From: Alteromonas sp. KC3
Lineage (GTDB): Bacteria > Pseudomonadota > Gammaproteobacteria > Enterobacterales > Alteromonadaceae
Direction: 5' to 3'
NCBI RefSeq assembly: GCF_016756315.1
Contig: NZ_AP024235.1
Location: 2,914,001 to 2,978,000, forward strand
DNA length: 64,000 bases
Shown here: in pieces, positions 40,519-53,167 of the stretch
Layout of the letters: each line of letters begins with the position of its first letter
How positions within the stretch are numbered: the stretch's first letter is position 1
Notes under the pieces: model-generated
Seen by the model: the letters and a program-made list of their open reading frames with translations, nothing else
What the model was told of the DNA's origin: nothing
The model's database searches: none
Position numbers and translations under genes: made by a program

Positions 40519-41259
40519 CTACTCATTCATAGTTTGCATTTGCTCTATCACTGTTCCACTTTCTGAAAGTTTAAACAGCCGTGTCAGCTTTTCCAGCAAT
40601 TCAGTTTTTCTTTTGCTCTTATTAGAAATAGCAAAGAAAGTGGGAATATCTCGACGCATTGATACTGCTAAATCACTTATATTATCTGGCACACGTTCAA
40701 TGTGATAAAGATAAGGTGCTTCATAAGTCAACAGATGGGTAGTGCGACCAAACTGGAATAGTTGAATGGCATCAGTGCTGTTTGGCATATCAAAAAACGT
40801 ATAGTTGCTATCTACAAGTTCCTGTCTCAAGCCGACATAGTCATAACCTCTTATTGCAGCAACAGTCTTATCACCGCCCGCGCCTGTATTTGTCATTAAC
40901 ACTAGCGATAAGTAACTAAACGGCTTTTCAACAAATGTCACATTATTGTCTAATGCTTTTGTGCCTTTTACATTGACTGTTATGTCTACTTTACCCTTTC
41001 GAATTCGCTCAAAAAGACGAGCGGGAGGCGGACATTCGACTTCTACTTTATACCCAACTAACTCGAGTATTGTTCTAGAAATCGTTACGGCTTCACCATG
41101 GCAACCAAAACCTACGGGATCTTTAATAACCAACGGAGGGAACTCAACAACCCCTAGTACGATGGTATTATTATTTTCTAACGGTATGCTTGTCTCTTGC
41201 GCTTCTACAAAACTTGCGAGAAGCAACAAGACAACAGTCATACTACAATTTAAATACAT
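40519..41259 (-). CDS. Periplasmic solute-binding protein (SBP_bac_3-like)
   Basis: A protein of about 246 residues with a signal peptide (MYLNCSMTVVLLLLASFVEA|Q) and an extracellular solute-binding protein family 3 fold: VLGVVEFPPLVIKDPVGFGCHGEA near the N-terminus and GKVDITVNVKGTKAL in the middle. The start at 41259 is chosen since the longer frame begins with TTG in a hydrophobic extension. Such stand-alone proteins often bind amino acids or similar ligands or act as sensors; no transporter genes lie nearby. It precedes hvfA by about 200 bases on the same strand, with no proof of a shared operon. Confidence 0.72.
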   Translation of the reverse strand: MYLNCSMTVVLLLLASFVEAQETSIPLENNNTIVLGVVEFPPLVIKDPVGFGCHGEAVTISRTILELVGYKVEVECPPPARLFERIRKGKVDITVNVKGTKALDNNVTFVEKPFSYLSLVLMTNTGAGGDKTVAAIRGYDYVGLRQELVDSNYTFFDMPNSTDAIQLFQFGRTTHLLTYEAPYLYHIERVPDNISDLAVSMRRDIPTFFAISNKSKRKTELLEKLTRLFKLSESGTVIEQMQTMNE

Positions 41260-41461
41260 TGAAAGGCACTGTCTCAAAATTGAAGCATTTATTATCGTTG
41301 CTCCCTTTATATAAAAGCTAGCGAATAAAAGATAGATGAGCAAGTAACTAACGCTTATAAGTAGGTATTAATAACTTTACGTATTTATTTCAACTGAGCG
41401 TCAATACAAAAAAGTAACAGTAAATTAATTTGGTATGAAGTTAAGATACTTTTAAAACAGA

Positions 41462-41497
41462 TACAAAAAAAGCCCTTGTCGTTAGACAAGGGCTTTT
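41462..41497 (-). terminator. rRNA operon terminator
   Basis: A 13-bp perfect stem AAAAGCCCTTGTC (41468-41480) with GACAAGGGCTTTT (41485-41497), GTTA loop, and a U-rich tail on the minus transcript just past the 5S gene. Confidence 0.92.
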
Positions 41498-41507
41498 CGG
41501 AATTGGG

Positions 41508-41624
41508 ACCTGGCAGTGTCCTACTCTCACATGGGGAAGCCCCACACTACCATCGGCGCTAATACGTTTCACTTCTGAGTTCGGAATGGAGTCAGGTGGT
41601 ACCGTATCGCTATGGCTGCCAGGA
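41508..41624 (-). rRNA. rrf: 5S ribosomal RNA
   Basis: The minus strand reads CCTGGCAGCCATAGCG at the 5' end, has the conserved CCGAACTCAGAAGTGAAACG and closes with GAGAGTAGGACACTGCCAGG, which matches gammaproteobacterial 5S RNA. The 5' and 3' ends pair (CCTGGCAG with CTGCCAGG). Ends are set by homology to E. coli and are approximate to a few bases. Confidence 0.97.
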
Positions 41625-41758
41625 AAAACTGGTAACAATCTAGAAAACTGGATATCAATTCAATCAGTGAGTAACTACTTTTCACTCTACTTTCTGCTCA
41701 TTTTTCAGAGCTTAGCTTGTCTACAACACTCAAAAGCCTAAAGCTTCTTGGGCGTTGT

Positions 41759-44632
<2,874 letters not shown>

Positions 44633-45032
44633 ATACAACCCCAAACAGCCTTTTGACTTCTGCCTGAGTTATGTCGCATGAATGACAAGCTAATCGGAAG
44701 AATTGCCTTGCTATCAAATCATCGATTGATAACAAGCAATTCAGTCAAGTAGAGTAAAAAGTCATCTTTCGATTTCTCAGTTACTCAATTTTGATTGATT
44801 ACTATTAATATCAGCTTTCCAAATTGTTAAAGAACATTCGCAAAATGACGAATCATTTCACTTTAGAGTAAAAAACCCTAATCAATGCTTACTGAAACAG
44901 TAAATATTCATTAGGATTTAAATTCCGTTTTGACACATTTTCTGCCATCTATTTTCTTCTTAGACAAGGCATCGGATTGCTTAGCGTGCTAGTAGCACGT
45001 GAGCGATTCGATAACGCCGTATAAGGAGAAAA

Positions 45033-45109
<77 letters not shown>

Positions 45110-45153
45110 TCAGTCTACAACCTGAAGCTTTCAAGCTCAGATTTTCAAGTAGA

Positions 45154-45229
45154 TGGTGGAGCTAAGCAGGATCGAACTGCTGACCTCCTGAATGCAAATC
45201 AGGCGCTCTCCCAGCTGAGCTATAGCCCC
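45154..45229 (-). tRNA. alaT: tRNA-Ala (anticodon TGC)
   Basis: A 76-nt cloverleaf from GGGGCTATAGCTCAGC to AGCTCCACCA, CCA encoded, with anticodon TGC in TTTGCAT. It lies between 16S and tRNA-Ile, the reverse of the usual Ile-Ala order. Confidence 0.98.
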
Positions 45230-45262
45230 ATAAACTTGTGTCGTTCTTCATTTTAAACAAGA

Positions 45263-45279
45263 CTATCTGTGTAGGCACT
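45263..45279 (-). other. 16S processing stem, 3' arm
   Basis: ACTATCTGTGTAGGCACT (plus strand) is nearly complementary to AGTGCCCACACAGATTGT at 46881-46898, upstream of 16S on the minus transcript, so the 16S precursor flanks can form a long stem of the RNase III type. One mismatch/wobble region is present. Confidence 0.7.
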
Positions 45280-45306
45280 GCATCAAGGCGTCTATCGACG
45301 TAATGG

Positions 45307-46838
<1,532 letters not shown>

Positions 46839-47049
46839 AAATATATCGAAATATGAATCGTCGTTGTGACACTCTTAACGAGTGCCCACACAGATTGTCT
46901 TGTCTAAATTTTTAAAGAACGTCGTGCAGAATCATCGCAGATGACTTCTGCGCAAGGAGGACCAACATTACTCTCAGTTGATTTGTTTCCTTGCTTAGCA
47001 GCTTGATGTTACTCTTTGCCGCTAGCAGCCTCTTTCGAAGCGGATGCGT

Positions 47050-47077
47050 ATCTTACAGCGCATCTTTTTTTTGTCAA
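47050..47077 (-). promoter_or_regulatory. rRNA operon promoter P2
   Basis: On the minus strand TTGACA (47072-47077) and TAAGAT (47050-47055) are separated by 16 bases, with an AT-rich upstream stretch that could serve as an UP element and a GC-containing discriminator. It lies about 210 bases upstream of 16S. Confidence 0.7.
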
Positions 47078-47164
47078 CAACTTTTGTTTATTTATTTTTA
47101 AACTAGGTTTTTGACATCCTCATCAGTTGGTAGCTGTTCGCTGTTCCCTGTTGAGGAGGCGCGA

Positions 47165-47192
47165 ATTTTACGCATTCTTTCTTTATCGTCAA
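47165..47192 (-). promoter_or_regulatory. rRNA operon promoter P1
   Basis: On the minus strand TTGACG (47187-47192) and TAAAAT (47165-47170) are 16 bases apart. The sequence just after the -10, TCGCGCC, is the GC-rich discriminator typical of stringently controlled rRNA promoters. Together with P2 this explains the gap 46839-47274. Confidence 0.7.
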
Positions 47193-47213
47193 CACCCTTT
47201 TTTAAATAAATAT

Positions 47214-47241
47214 AAAAAAAGCGACCGTTCGGTCGCTTTTT
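47214..47241 (-). terminator. Terminator downstream of pssA
   Basis: The stem AAAAGCGACC (47217-47226) with GGTCGCTTTT (47231-47240) and a GTTC loop lies past the pssA stop and upstream of rRNA P1. It separates the two minus-strand units. The A-tract on the plus strand gives U residues in the transcript. Confidence 0.85.
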
Positions 47242-47274
47242 AAACTATTCGATTAATAACGCGGCGAATTTGCG

Positions 47275-48078
47275 TTATTTCTTCTCTTCTGTTTGGTTTT
47301 CGCAGCCTTCAACATTAGTAGCTTTGAAGTCTGCATCTTCTTCATGGTCCCCTACCACATCGTGTAGAGTCACCTTATCGACCGTGCGAAATGTATTTAT
47401 AGGTCCTGCAAGTGCATATAGTGCAAACACTAGGAATAACACAAGGGCAGGTTCGGTTGCTACCACTACGAATATAAGTAGTACTAGTAACAATGCAACG
47501 AATGGAACCTTACCGTGCCAATTCACTTCTTTAAAAGAGTTGTACTTAAAGTTACTCACCATCAAAAGACCCGCTAATCCTGTTACAGCGGCAACAACAA
47601 AGCCATAATCAGTACCGACAGCTTCATACTCAACACCAACCCATACTAGACCAGCGACAACTGCAGCAGCAGCTGGGCTCGCAAGTCCTTGAAAGAAACG
47701 CTTATCAGCAATCCCTACTTGTGTGTTAAATCGGGCAAGCCTTAATGCAGCGCCAGCAACATAGACGAATGCAGCTAACCACCCAAGTTTACCAAGTTCG
47801 GTTAGCCCCCAGTTATATGCCACCAATGCAGGTGCTACGCCAAACGATACCATGTCGGCCATTGAGTCATACTCTGCACCGAAATCGCTTTGCGTGTTTG
47901 TCATGCGTGCAACACGACCGTCGAGTCCATCGAAAATCATCGCGACAAATATTGCTACCGCTGCTGCTTCAAAACGACCGTTCATGGAAGATACTACCGC
48001 GAAGAAGCCTGAAAATAGCCCCGCTGTAGTTAATAGGTTAGGAAGTAGATATATTCCCTTTCTCTTCTGTTCAGACAT
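47275..48078 (-). CDS. pssA: CDP-diacylglycerol-serine O-phosphatidyltransferase (type II)
   Basis: This inner-membrane enzyme makes phosphatidylserine, the precursor of phosphatidylethanolamine, from CDP-diacylglycerol and serine. The 267-residue protein has the CDP-alcohol phosphatidyltransferase signature D50-x2-DG-x2-AR-x8-G-x3-D-x3-D (Asp50, Asp53, Asp71, Asp75). About six to eight membrane helices follow. It is the type II family, unrelated to the E. coli PLD-type PssA. The last 20 residues form an acidic, Lys-rich tail (CENQTEEKK). Confidence 0.92.
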   Translation of the reverse strand: MSEQKRKGIYLLPNLLTTAGLFSGFFAVVSSMNGRFEAAAVAIFVAMIFDGLDGRVARMTNTQSDFGAEYDSMADMVSFGVAPALVAYNWGLTELGKLGWLAAFVYVAGAALRLARFNTQVGIADKRFFQGLASPAAAAVVAGLVWVGVEYEAVGTDYGFVVAAVTGLAGLLMVSNFKYNSFKEVNWHGKVPFVALLLVLLIFVVVATEPALVLFLVFALYALAGPINTFRTVDKVTLHDVVGDHEEDADFKATNVEGCENQTEEKK

Positions 48079-48314
48079 ACGTCCTCATTATTCAACTTAA
48101 TCTTATTCAATTATTTCATATCTCGTCGGTTACGCATAGATGTGTCTTTTATACGCTAACAACCCAATCTATAGGCAAAGTAAATAACAGCGTATCAGTT
48201 TACATACCGTACACAAACCATCTTCATTTTATTATGGCGATTCCATGTTGAAGTTCCTCGCGCTCAGGCGCATGAGAGAGCTTTCCCTTATCAATTTATT
48301 TAGGATTAATTGAA

Positions 48315-49202
48315 ATGCGGTTAAGTTCCATAACAAAGTTTTGCGTAGCGTTATCGTGCGTTGGTGTTATTAGTACGGCGTCAGCGGGATATCGGTACAA
48401 CTATAATTACAGCCAGTGCGGCGGCAGCAGTACCCAAACAAGCACAGCCGAATGCAACTCGCCTCTTGGCGAGAATGTTTACAACCTTGTCGACCATGGC
48501 ATCTTCGAAAGTACGTCTGCTAATTCATCTAATGTGGCTATTGGTGGCGTCAATGTAGCAGTAAGCGGATGGGCAGATACCTACGGCTATAATGACGATA
48601 TTGTTGTGGGTGCCGATACCTACAAAATTTCCGATAAGTATGGTTACGGTGTAACCAACGAAGATTGGGAGTCGGCATATAACTCACCAGATCACGCTAT
48701 TGATAACGTAAATACTCGCAACGGTAACTGGCAAGATTTCGACTTCGTATTATTTTCATTTAGCGATGATGTAACTCTACAAGGCGCTAATTTTTCGTGG
48801 GCCTATAGTCAGTATGACACGCAGGTGTCGATAGCGGCTCTTGATAATATAAGTTCACTAACATCAGGCAGCAGTACTTGGAGCGATATCGTAGGCACTG
48901 CGATCACGTCTTCCTATAATGTTGAAAAATGCGACTCTACCGATGAACATCTAAAATATAAGTCTGAATTCGCGCTTAATACATCATCCAAGTATTGGCT
49001 GGTTGGTGCATACAACAAGGTGTTTGGTGATATAGGTGGCTATTCAAGCAATGATGCATTTAAGCTAACTAGCATCGGTTTTTCAGTTAGTGATAAAACT
49101 CCACCTCCGGATAGCACAGCAGTCAGCGAACCAGGTACACTGGGACTACTATTCGCCTCAGGTCTTATTGTTATGTGGAGAAGAAAAAAGACTCTGATTT
49201 AA
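48315..49202 (+). CDS. PEP-CTERM surface protein (XDP-like), paralogue 1
   Basis: A 295-residue exosortase substrate. A signal peptide (residues about 1-25) is followed by a mature domain with WADTYGY, WQDFDFVLFSFSDDV, SSTWSDIVG and SKYWLVGAYNKVFG, and a classical C-terminal PEP-CTERM tail: VSEPGTLGLLFASGLIVMWRRKK. Four cysteines occur, including C36 and C47 in the N-terminal stretch. It is clearly homologous to the next plus-strand gene. The ribosome site is weak (AGGATTAATTGAA). Proteins of this class are attached to the cell surface through exosortase and associate with exopolysaccharide. Confidence 0.85.
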   Translation: MRLSSITKFCVALSCVGVISTASAGYRYNYNYSQCGGSSTQTSTAECNSPLGENVYNLVDHGIFESTSANSSNVAIGGVNVAVSGWADTYGYNDDIVVGADTYKISDKYGYGVTNEDWESAYNSPDHAIDNVNTRNGNWQDFDFVLFSFSDDVTLQGANFSWAYSQYDTQVSIAALDNISSLTSGSSTWSDIVGTAITSSYNVEKCDSTDEHLKYKSEFALNTSSKYWLVGAYNKVFGDIGGYSSNDAFKLTSIGFSVSDKTPPPDSTAVSEPGTLGLLFASGLIVMWRRKKTLI

Positions 49203-49219
49203 CTATTATACGAAAGACT

Positions 49220-49252
49220 AAAACTGGCAGTTCTACACTGTCAGTTTTTTTT
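49220..49252 (+). terminator. Rho-independent terminator
   Basis: The stem AACTGGCAG (49222-49230) with CTGTCAGTT (49238-49246), one G-T pair, 7-nt loop, followed by TTTTTT. Confidence 0.85.
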
Positions 49253-49316
49253 ACTCTTCATTAATCACCCATTCAAAAAAGACACAAAAACTCAATAATA
49301 ACAACAACAAAAAAAC

Positions 49317-49331
49317 TGGCACGATTTTAGC
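49317..49331 (+). promoter_or_regulatory. Sigma-54-type promoter upstream of second PEP-CTERM gene
   Basis: TGGCAC-N5-TAGC with GG and GC 10 bases apart, followed by TAAC. It is 67 bases upstream of the ATG of the gene at 49384 and matches the site at 32958-32972 in all fixed positions. Confidence 0.68.
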
Positions 49332-49383
49332 TAACCAGAGAACTATTACTTCTTTCAAATATTCCGTTGTAGAGTTTTACTAA

Positions 49384-50217
49384 ATGAACAAGCTGTTAAA
49401 ACTATCTTTATCTTCATTACTTGTTGTTACCTCACACGCCTCTCTTGCTGATGATTCAATGCTCGAACAGTACACTTACGACATGATTGCACAGAATGTA
49501 TCGAAGGGGTTTGAACCTACTGCGAGCTCGATAAAAATCAACGGTTCAGATATTTACGTTTCATATACTACGTGGGCGGATACAGCTGCGTCTTACAACG
49601 ACAATGATGATCGAGTTGTTAGACAGAACGGACTAGACTATAGCCAAACATATGGCCTTGCAATGACAAACAAAGACCATGGGGGTGGCCTTAGTGACTG
49701 GCATACAATCGATAATAACCAAGACGATTGGAAATTTGATTTTGACATGGTCTTATTTTCATTTAGTGAAGCGGTAGCACTTACAAACACCAAATTTAAT
49801 TACCTGACTGGTGCTGGTAATGAAAACCAACTTACCGTTGTTGGGTTTGATAATATTGATATTTTCAAAAATGCATCTAGTAGTGTAACTACGTGGACTG
49901 ATATTGCAGCGTCTTCTGCGATTACATCAATTACCCACAAGAATATTTCCACTAATCCGCATAATCTTGGTAATTACGAAGTAACATATCCAACTTCACT
50001 CAAAGAAGCTAAATATTGGCTAGTAGGCGCTTACAATACATACTTCGATCCGAATAATGATGAAACTTCAATTTCAGGCTCTGGTTTTAAGCTGGCTTCA
50101 TTAGGCATTTCTCAACGCAACGAAACTCCTGATGTTGATGTTAGCGAGCCTGGAGCATTTGCTCTAATGAGCCTTGGAGTGGGCTTACTTCTTTATCGTC
50201 GCAAGCGTCGCGTTTAA
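49384..50217 (+). CDS. PEP-CTERM surface protein (XDP-like), paralogue 2
   Basis: A 277-residue paralogue of the preceding protein. Conserved blocks include TTWADT, WKFDFDMVLFSFSEAV, TTWTDIA and KYWLVGAYNTYF; the rest is divergent. A signal peptide spans residues about 1-22, ending near SLA|DD, and the PEP-CTERM tail is VSEPGAFALMSLGVGLLLYRRKRR. It is controlled by a sigma-54-like promoter, in contrast to paralogue 1, where I see none. A strong terminator follows. Confidence 0.85.
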   Translation: MNKLLKLSLSSLLVVTSHASLADDSMLEQYTYDMIAQNVSKGFEPTASSIKINGSDIYVSYTTWADTAASYNDNDDRVVRQNGLDYSQTYGLAMTNKDHGGGLSDWHTIDNNQDDWKFDFDMVLFSFSEAVALTNTKFNYLTGAGNENQLTVVGFDNIDIFKNASSSVTTWTDIAASSAITSITHKNISTNPHNLGNYEVTYPTSLKEAKYWLVGAYNTYFDPNNDETSISGSGFKLASLGISQRNETPDVDVSEPGAFALMSLGVGLLLYRRKRRV

Positions 50218-50250
50218 TTGTTTAAAATTAAACAGAAAACACGTATCTTT

Positions 50251-50277
50251 AAAAGGTGGCTTTAGCCACCTTTTTTT
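50251..50277 (+). terminator. Rho-independent terminator
   Basis: The stem GGTGGC (50255-50260) with GCCACC (50265-50270) and a TTTA loop is extended by AAAA/TTTT and ends in seven T residues. Confidence 0.88.
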
Positions 50278-50318
50278 ATACATAAAAATACCATTTTCAG
50301 GTGGAATCTCAGGTAATC

Positions 50319-53141
50319 ATGGATATCTCATACAAAAAAAGACGCTTTGCGAAAAACGCTTTATTTTCTATTTTCACTACAACATTTTTAGCGCTGCAAA
50401 GCCCGATTAGTTTTGCAACAACGTCGGAAGATTATGAGAAAGCACTCACCTCATTTAATAACAACGCATACGACGAAGCATACATTCACCTTAAAAACAG
50501 CCTTCAAAAAGATCCTGAAAACTTAGCAGCGAAATTGCTTATGGGGGAAATACTACTGATTAATGGTTACTTGACCGCCGCCGAAATGGAATTCGTTGAA
50601 GCGCTAGAAATGGGTGCTGATATTAACCTGCTTGCTGAGCCTTTAGGTAACACTTGGTTATTTCTTAATAAATATCAAGATATCGTAGAATTCTCAAACC
50701 TAGACAGACTATCCGGTGAAGCAGAGCGAGAGTGGCTACTTATAAGAGCTACAGCCTGCATTCGGTTAGAAGATGAGGCATGTGCATTAAGAGACTACAA
50801 TACCATCATCGCCGCCTCTCCAGACTTTGTACCCGCAATAAATGGCTTAGCGTCTATAGCTCTACAAAATGAAGATCTCGATAAGGCTGCAGGGCTTATT
50901 ACAAAGGCGATCAATATTGAGCCTGAAAATGCGATCACTTGGCGACTGAAAGGTCAATTAGCTTACCGTCAAGGCGACACAGCATCTGCCACATCACACC
51001 TTCAAAAAGCATTGTCATTTAATAGGGATGACCCGATAGCGCTTAGAAACCTTGTCGACCTCTACCTGGAAGCTAAGGATTATGATACTGCCAAACTTTT
51101 CGTCGATGAAATTATTGAGGATACACCGAACGACCCGTTAGCCATATTGCTAAACAGTTGGTTACAAAGCAGAGATAGCGATCAAGCCATTGATAACACT
51201 AAGCTCAAAGAGCTAAACGATTTTATGGCGCAACTTGACCCTGAGTTAATAACTTCTCAGCCTATGCTGCTTTATATAAGCGGTCTGACAAATTTCTTTA
51301 ATAACAACATGGAGACCGCAGCGAAAGACTTTAACGCCTATCTGCAGAAGGAACCTGAGGACCTACAAGCTGTATTGATGCTAAGTCAGGTCTATATCGC
51401 TACTCAACAAGATAAACAAGCGCTTCTGTTGCTTGAACGTCATCAGTCTGCACTTATGGAAGATGTAGACTCTGCATTACTACTAGGCGATTTGTTCATC
51501 AGACAAAATAAAGCATTTAAAGCAGAGCGATTACTAGAAGATTTGGAAACCTTATTTCCAGAGGAAGGGAAGCTTCAATTATTTAAGATAAAACTAATGG
51601 CTGCGCGAGGCAAACAAGCGCAAGCGCTGGAAATATTGGAAAAGAATTTAGCTAACTACACTGAAAACGCGGGCTTTTTGTTCACCTACTCGTTAATGAA
51701 CCTTCAAGCTGAACAATTCGACAATGCGCTCAAGGGGGCCAATCTACTTAATAGCATGTTTCCAGATAAGGCCGAAGTGTACAACCTTAAAGCTGGGATC
51801 CTAATACGACAAGGAAATCTATCGCAGGCTAAAGTTAATATTGAAAAAGCACTGGAAAAAAATCCAACGCTATTTCCCGCTAAGTTTAATTTAGCGGCAA
51901 CCGAAAGCCGGTTAGGCAACACGGTAAAATCAAATGAGTTAGTTGAAGAGTTACTTCAATTGTCACCGCAGCATAACGAAACTCTGCTTTTAAAGGCATT
52001 TAACCTAACAAGAAGCGGGGATGTTGAAAAAGCGAAGCAGATTTACCTTGATGTTTTAACGCTTAATCCGTCCAATATTGGCGCTAGAGAACGGATTTCC
52101 AGCCTCTATCAAAGGCTAGGTGATACAAAAAGCGCACTTTATCACCTTGATTTATTGTTGAAAGACGATTTCGATAATGCCGATTATTTATTACGAAAAG
52201 CACAACTTCTCATCGACGCGAACCGCACATCAGATGCTGAAAAAACGCTTGGGATAGTTAGAAACTTTATTGACGATACCCCGGAAAAACTGATTGTTTA
52301 CTCTGACTTAATGCGCTCCTTAGGTAAGAATGAAGCTGCGAAAAGCGCAATGGAAACTGCACACTCCGTTGCTAAGCAAAATACTTTCGTTACGTTTCGC
52401 TATGTGAGCCTATTACTAGACCTTCAAGATAACGAAAAAGCAGGTGCATTGCTTGCGTCCATACCCGCAGCACAGCAACAAAATGCAGTTTACCAGTTTT
52501 TGAAAGGGCGCCTAGAAGCAAACAAAGGTGACACAGAGGACGCCATCACTTATTACAGAAACGCCTTAGAGTTAGACCCTCGCTTCTCTCAGGCCTTTAT
52601 AGCAATTTACAATTATGCGCTTAATGAGGAGTTCGTTGACGTCTTTTTAGAGATAGCGCGTGAACTATCTCAACAGGATGAAGGCAACTTATTGGCTAGA
52701 AACCTCCTTGCGCAGTATTTGTTTTTTATAAGAGAATTTGATGAATCGATTGCGCTTTACAAAGCGTTGGTTGAAGAGCCAAACTTATTAAACCCTGCTG
52801 AAGCGTTTAATCGCCTTGCCATCATGTCAATTGACTCTTCATTACAGGAAGCCAGAAAATTTGCAGAAAAAGCCTACTCTTTGCAACCGAATTCAGCGAG
52901 GGTACTCGACACTTTTGGCTACATTAAAGCCCTTGAAGGTGATTTGGAGGGAAGCTTAAGAATGCTTCGTGATGCATTTGCCCGAGACGCCAACGATCCT
53001 AACATTCGCTATCACTTAGGCTTTACGCTGGCTAAGTTAAATCGCATTGAAGAAGCAAAGAAAGAGCTTGAATACGCAGTAAATGTAGAGCGTCCTTTCT
53101 TTCTTCGTCCAAAGGCACAAGCATTACTAGAGAGTTTGTAA
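50319..53141 (+). CDS. prsT: PrsT-like TPR protein of the exosortase system
   Basis: A 940-residue protein with a signal/anchor (residues about 12-33) and more than fifteen tetratricopeptide repeats (for example AINIEPENAITWRLKGQLAYRQGD). It resembles PrsT, the TPR protein that accompanies PEP-CTERM genes and exopolysaccharide synthesis, probably as a periplasmic scaffold. The start at 50319 has AGG five bases upstream; an in-frame GTG six codons earlier is less likely. No lipobox Cys is seen near the signal, in contrast to some PrsT proteins. It is downstream of two PEP-CTERM genes, which supports the assignment. Confidence 0.85.
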   Translation: MDISYKKRRFAKNALFSIFTTTFLALQSPISFATTSEDYEKALTSFNNNAYDEAYIHLKNSLQKDPENLAAKLLMGEILLINGYLTAAEMEFVEALEMGADINLLAEPLGNTWLFLNKYQDIVEFSNLDRLSGEAEREWLLIRATACIRLEDEACALRDYNTIIAASPDFVPAINGLASIALQNEDLDKAAGLITKAINIEPENAITWRLKGQLAYRQGDTASATSHLQKALSFNRDDPIALRNLVDLYLEAKDYDTAKLFVDEIIEDTPNDPLAILLNSWLQSRDSDQAIDNTKLKELNDFMAQLDPELITSQPMLLYISGLTNFFNNNMETAAKDFNAYLQKEPEDLQAVLMLSQVYIATQQDKQALLLLERHQSALMEDVDSALLLGDLFIRQNKAFKAERLLEDLETLFPEEGKLQLFKIKLMAARGKQAQALEILEKNLANYTENAGFLFTYSLMNLQAEQFDNALKGANLLNSMFPDKAEVYNLKAGILIRQGNLSQAKVNIEKALEKNPTLFPAKFNLAATESRLGNTVKSNELVEELLQLSPQHNETLLLKAFNLTRSGDVEKAKQIYLDVLTLNPSNIGARERISSLYQRLGDTKSALYHLDLLLKDDFDNADYLLRKAQLLIDANRTSDAEKTLGIVRNFIDDTPEKLIVYSDLMRSLGKNEAAKSAMETAHSVAKQNTFVTFRYVSLLLDLQDNEKAGALLASIPAAQQQNAVYQFLKGRLEANKGDTEDAITYYRNALELDPRFSQAFIAIYNYALNEEFVDVFLEIARELSQQDEGNLLARNLLAQYLFFIREFDESIALYKALVEEPNLLNPAEAFNRLAIMSIDSSLQEARKFAEKAYSLQPNSARVLDTFGYIKALEGDLEGSLRMLRDAFARDANDPNIRYHLGFTLAKLNRIEEAKKELEYAVNVERPFFLRPKAQALLESL

Positions 53142-53167
53142 GACGACAAACATGTTTTACAACATAG

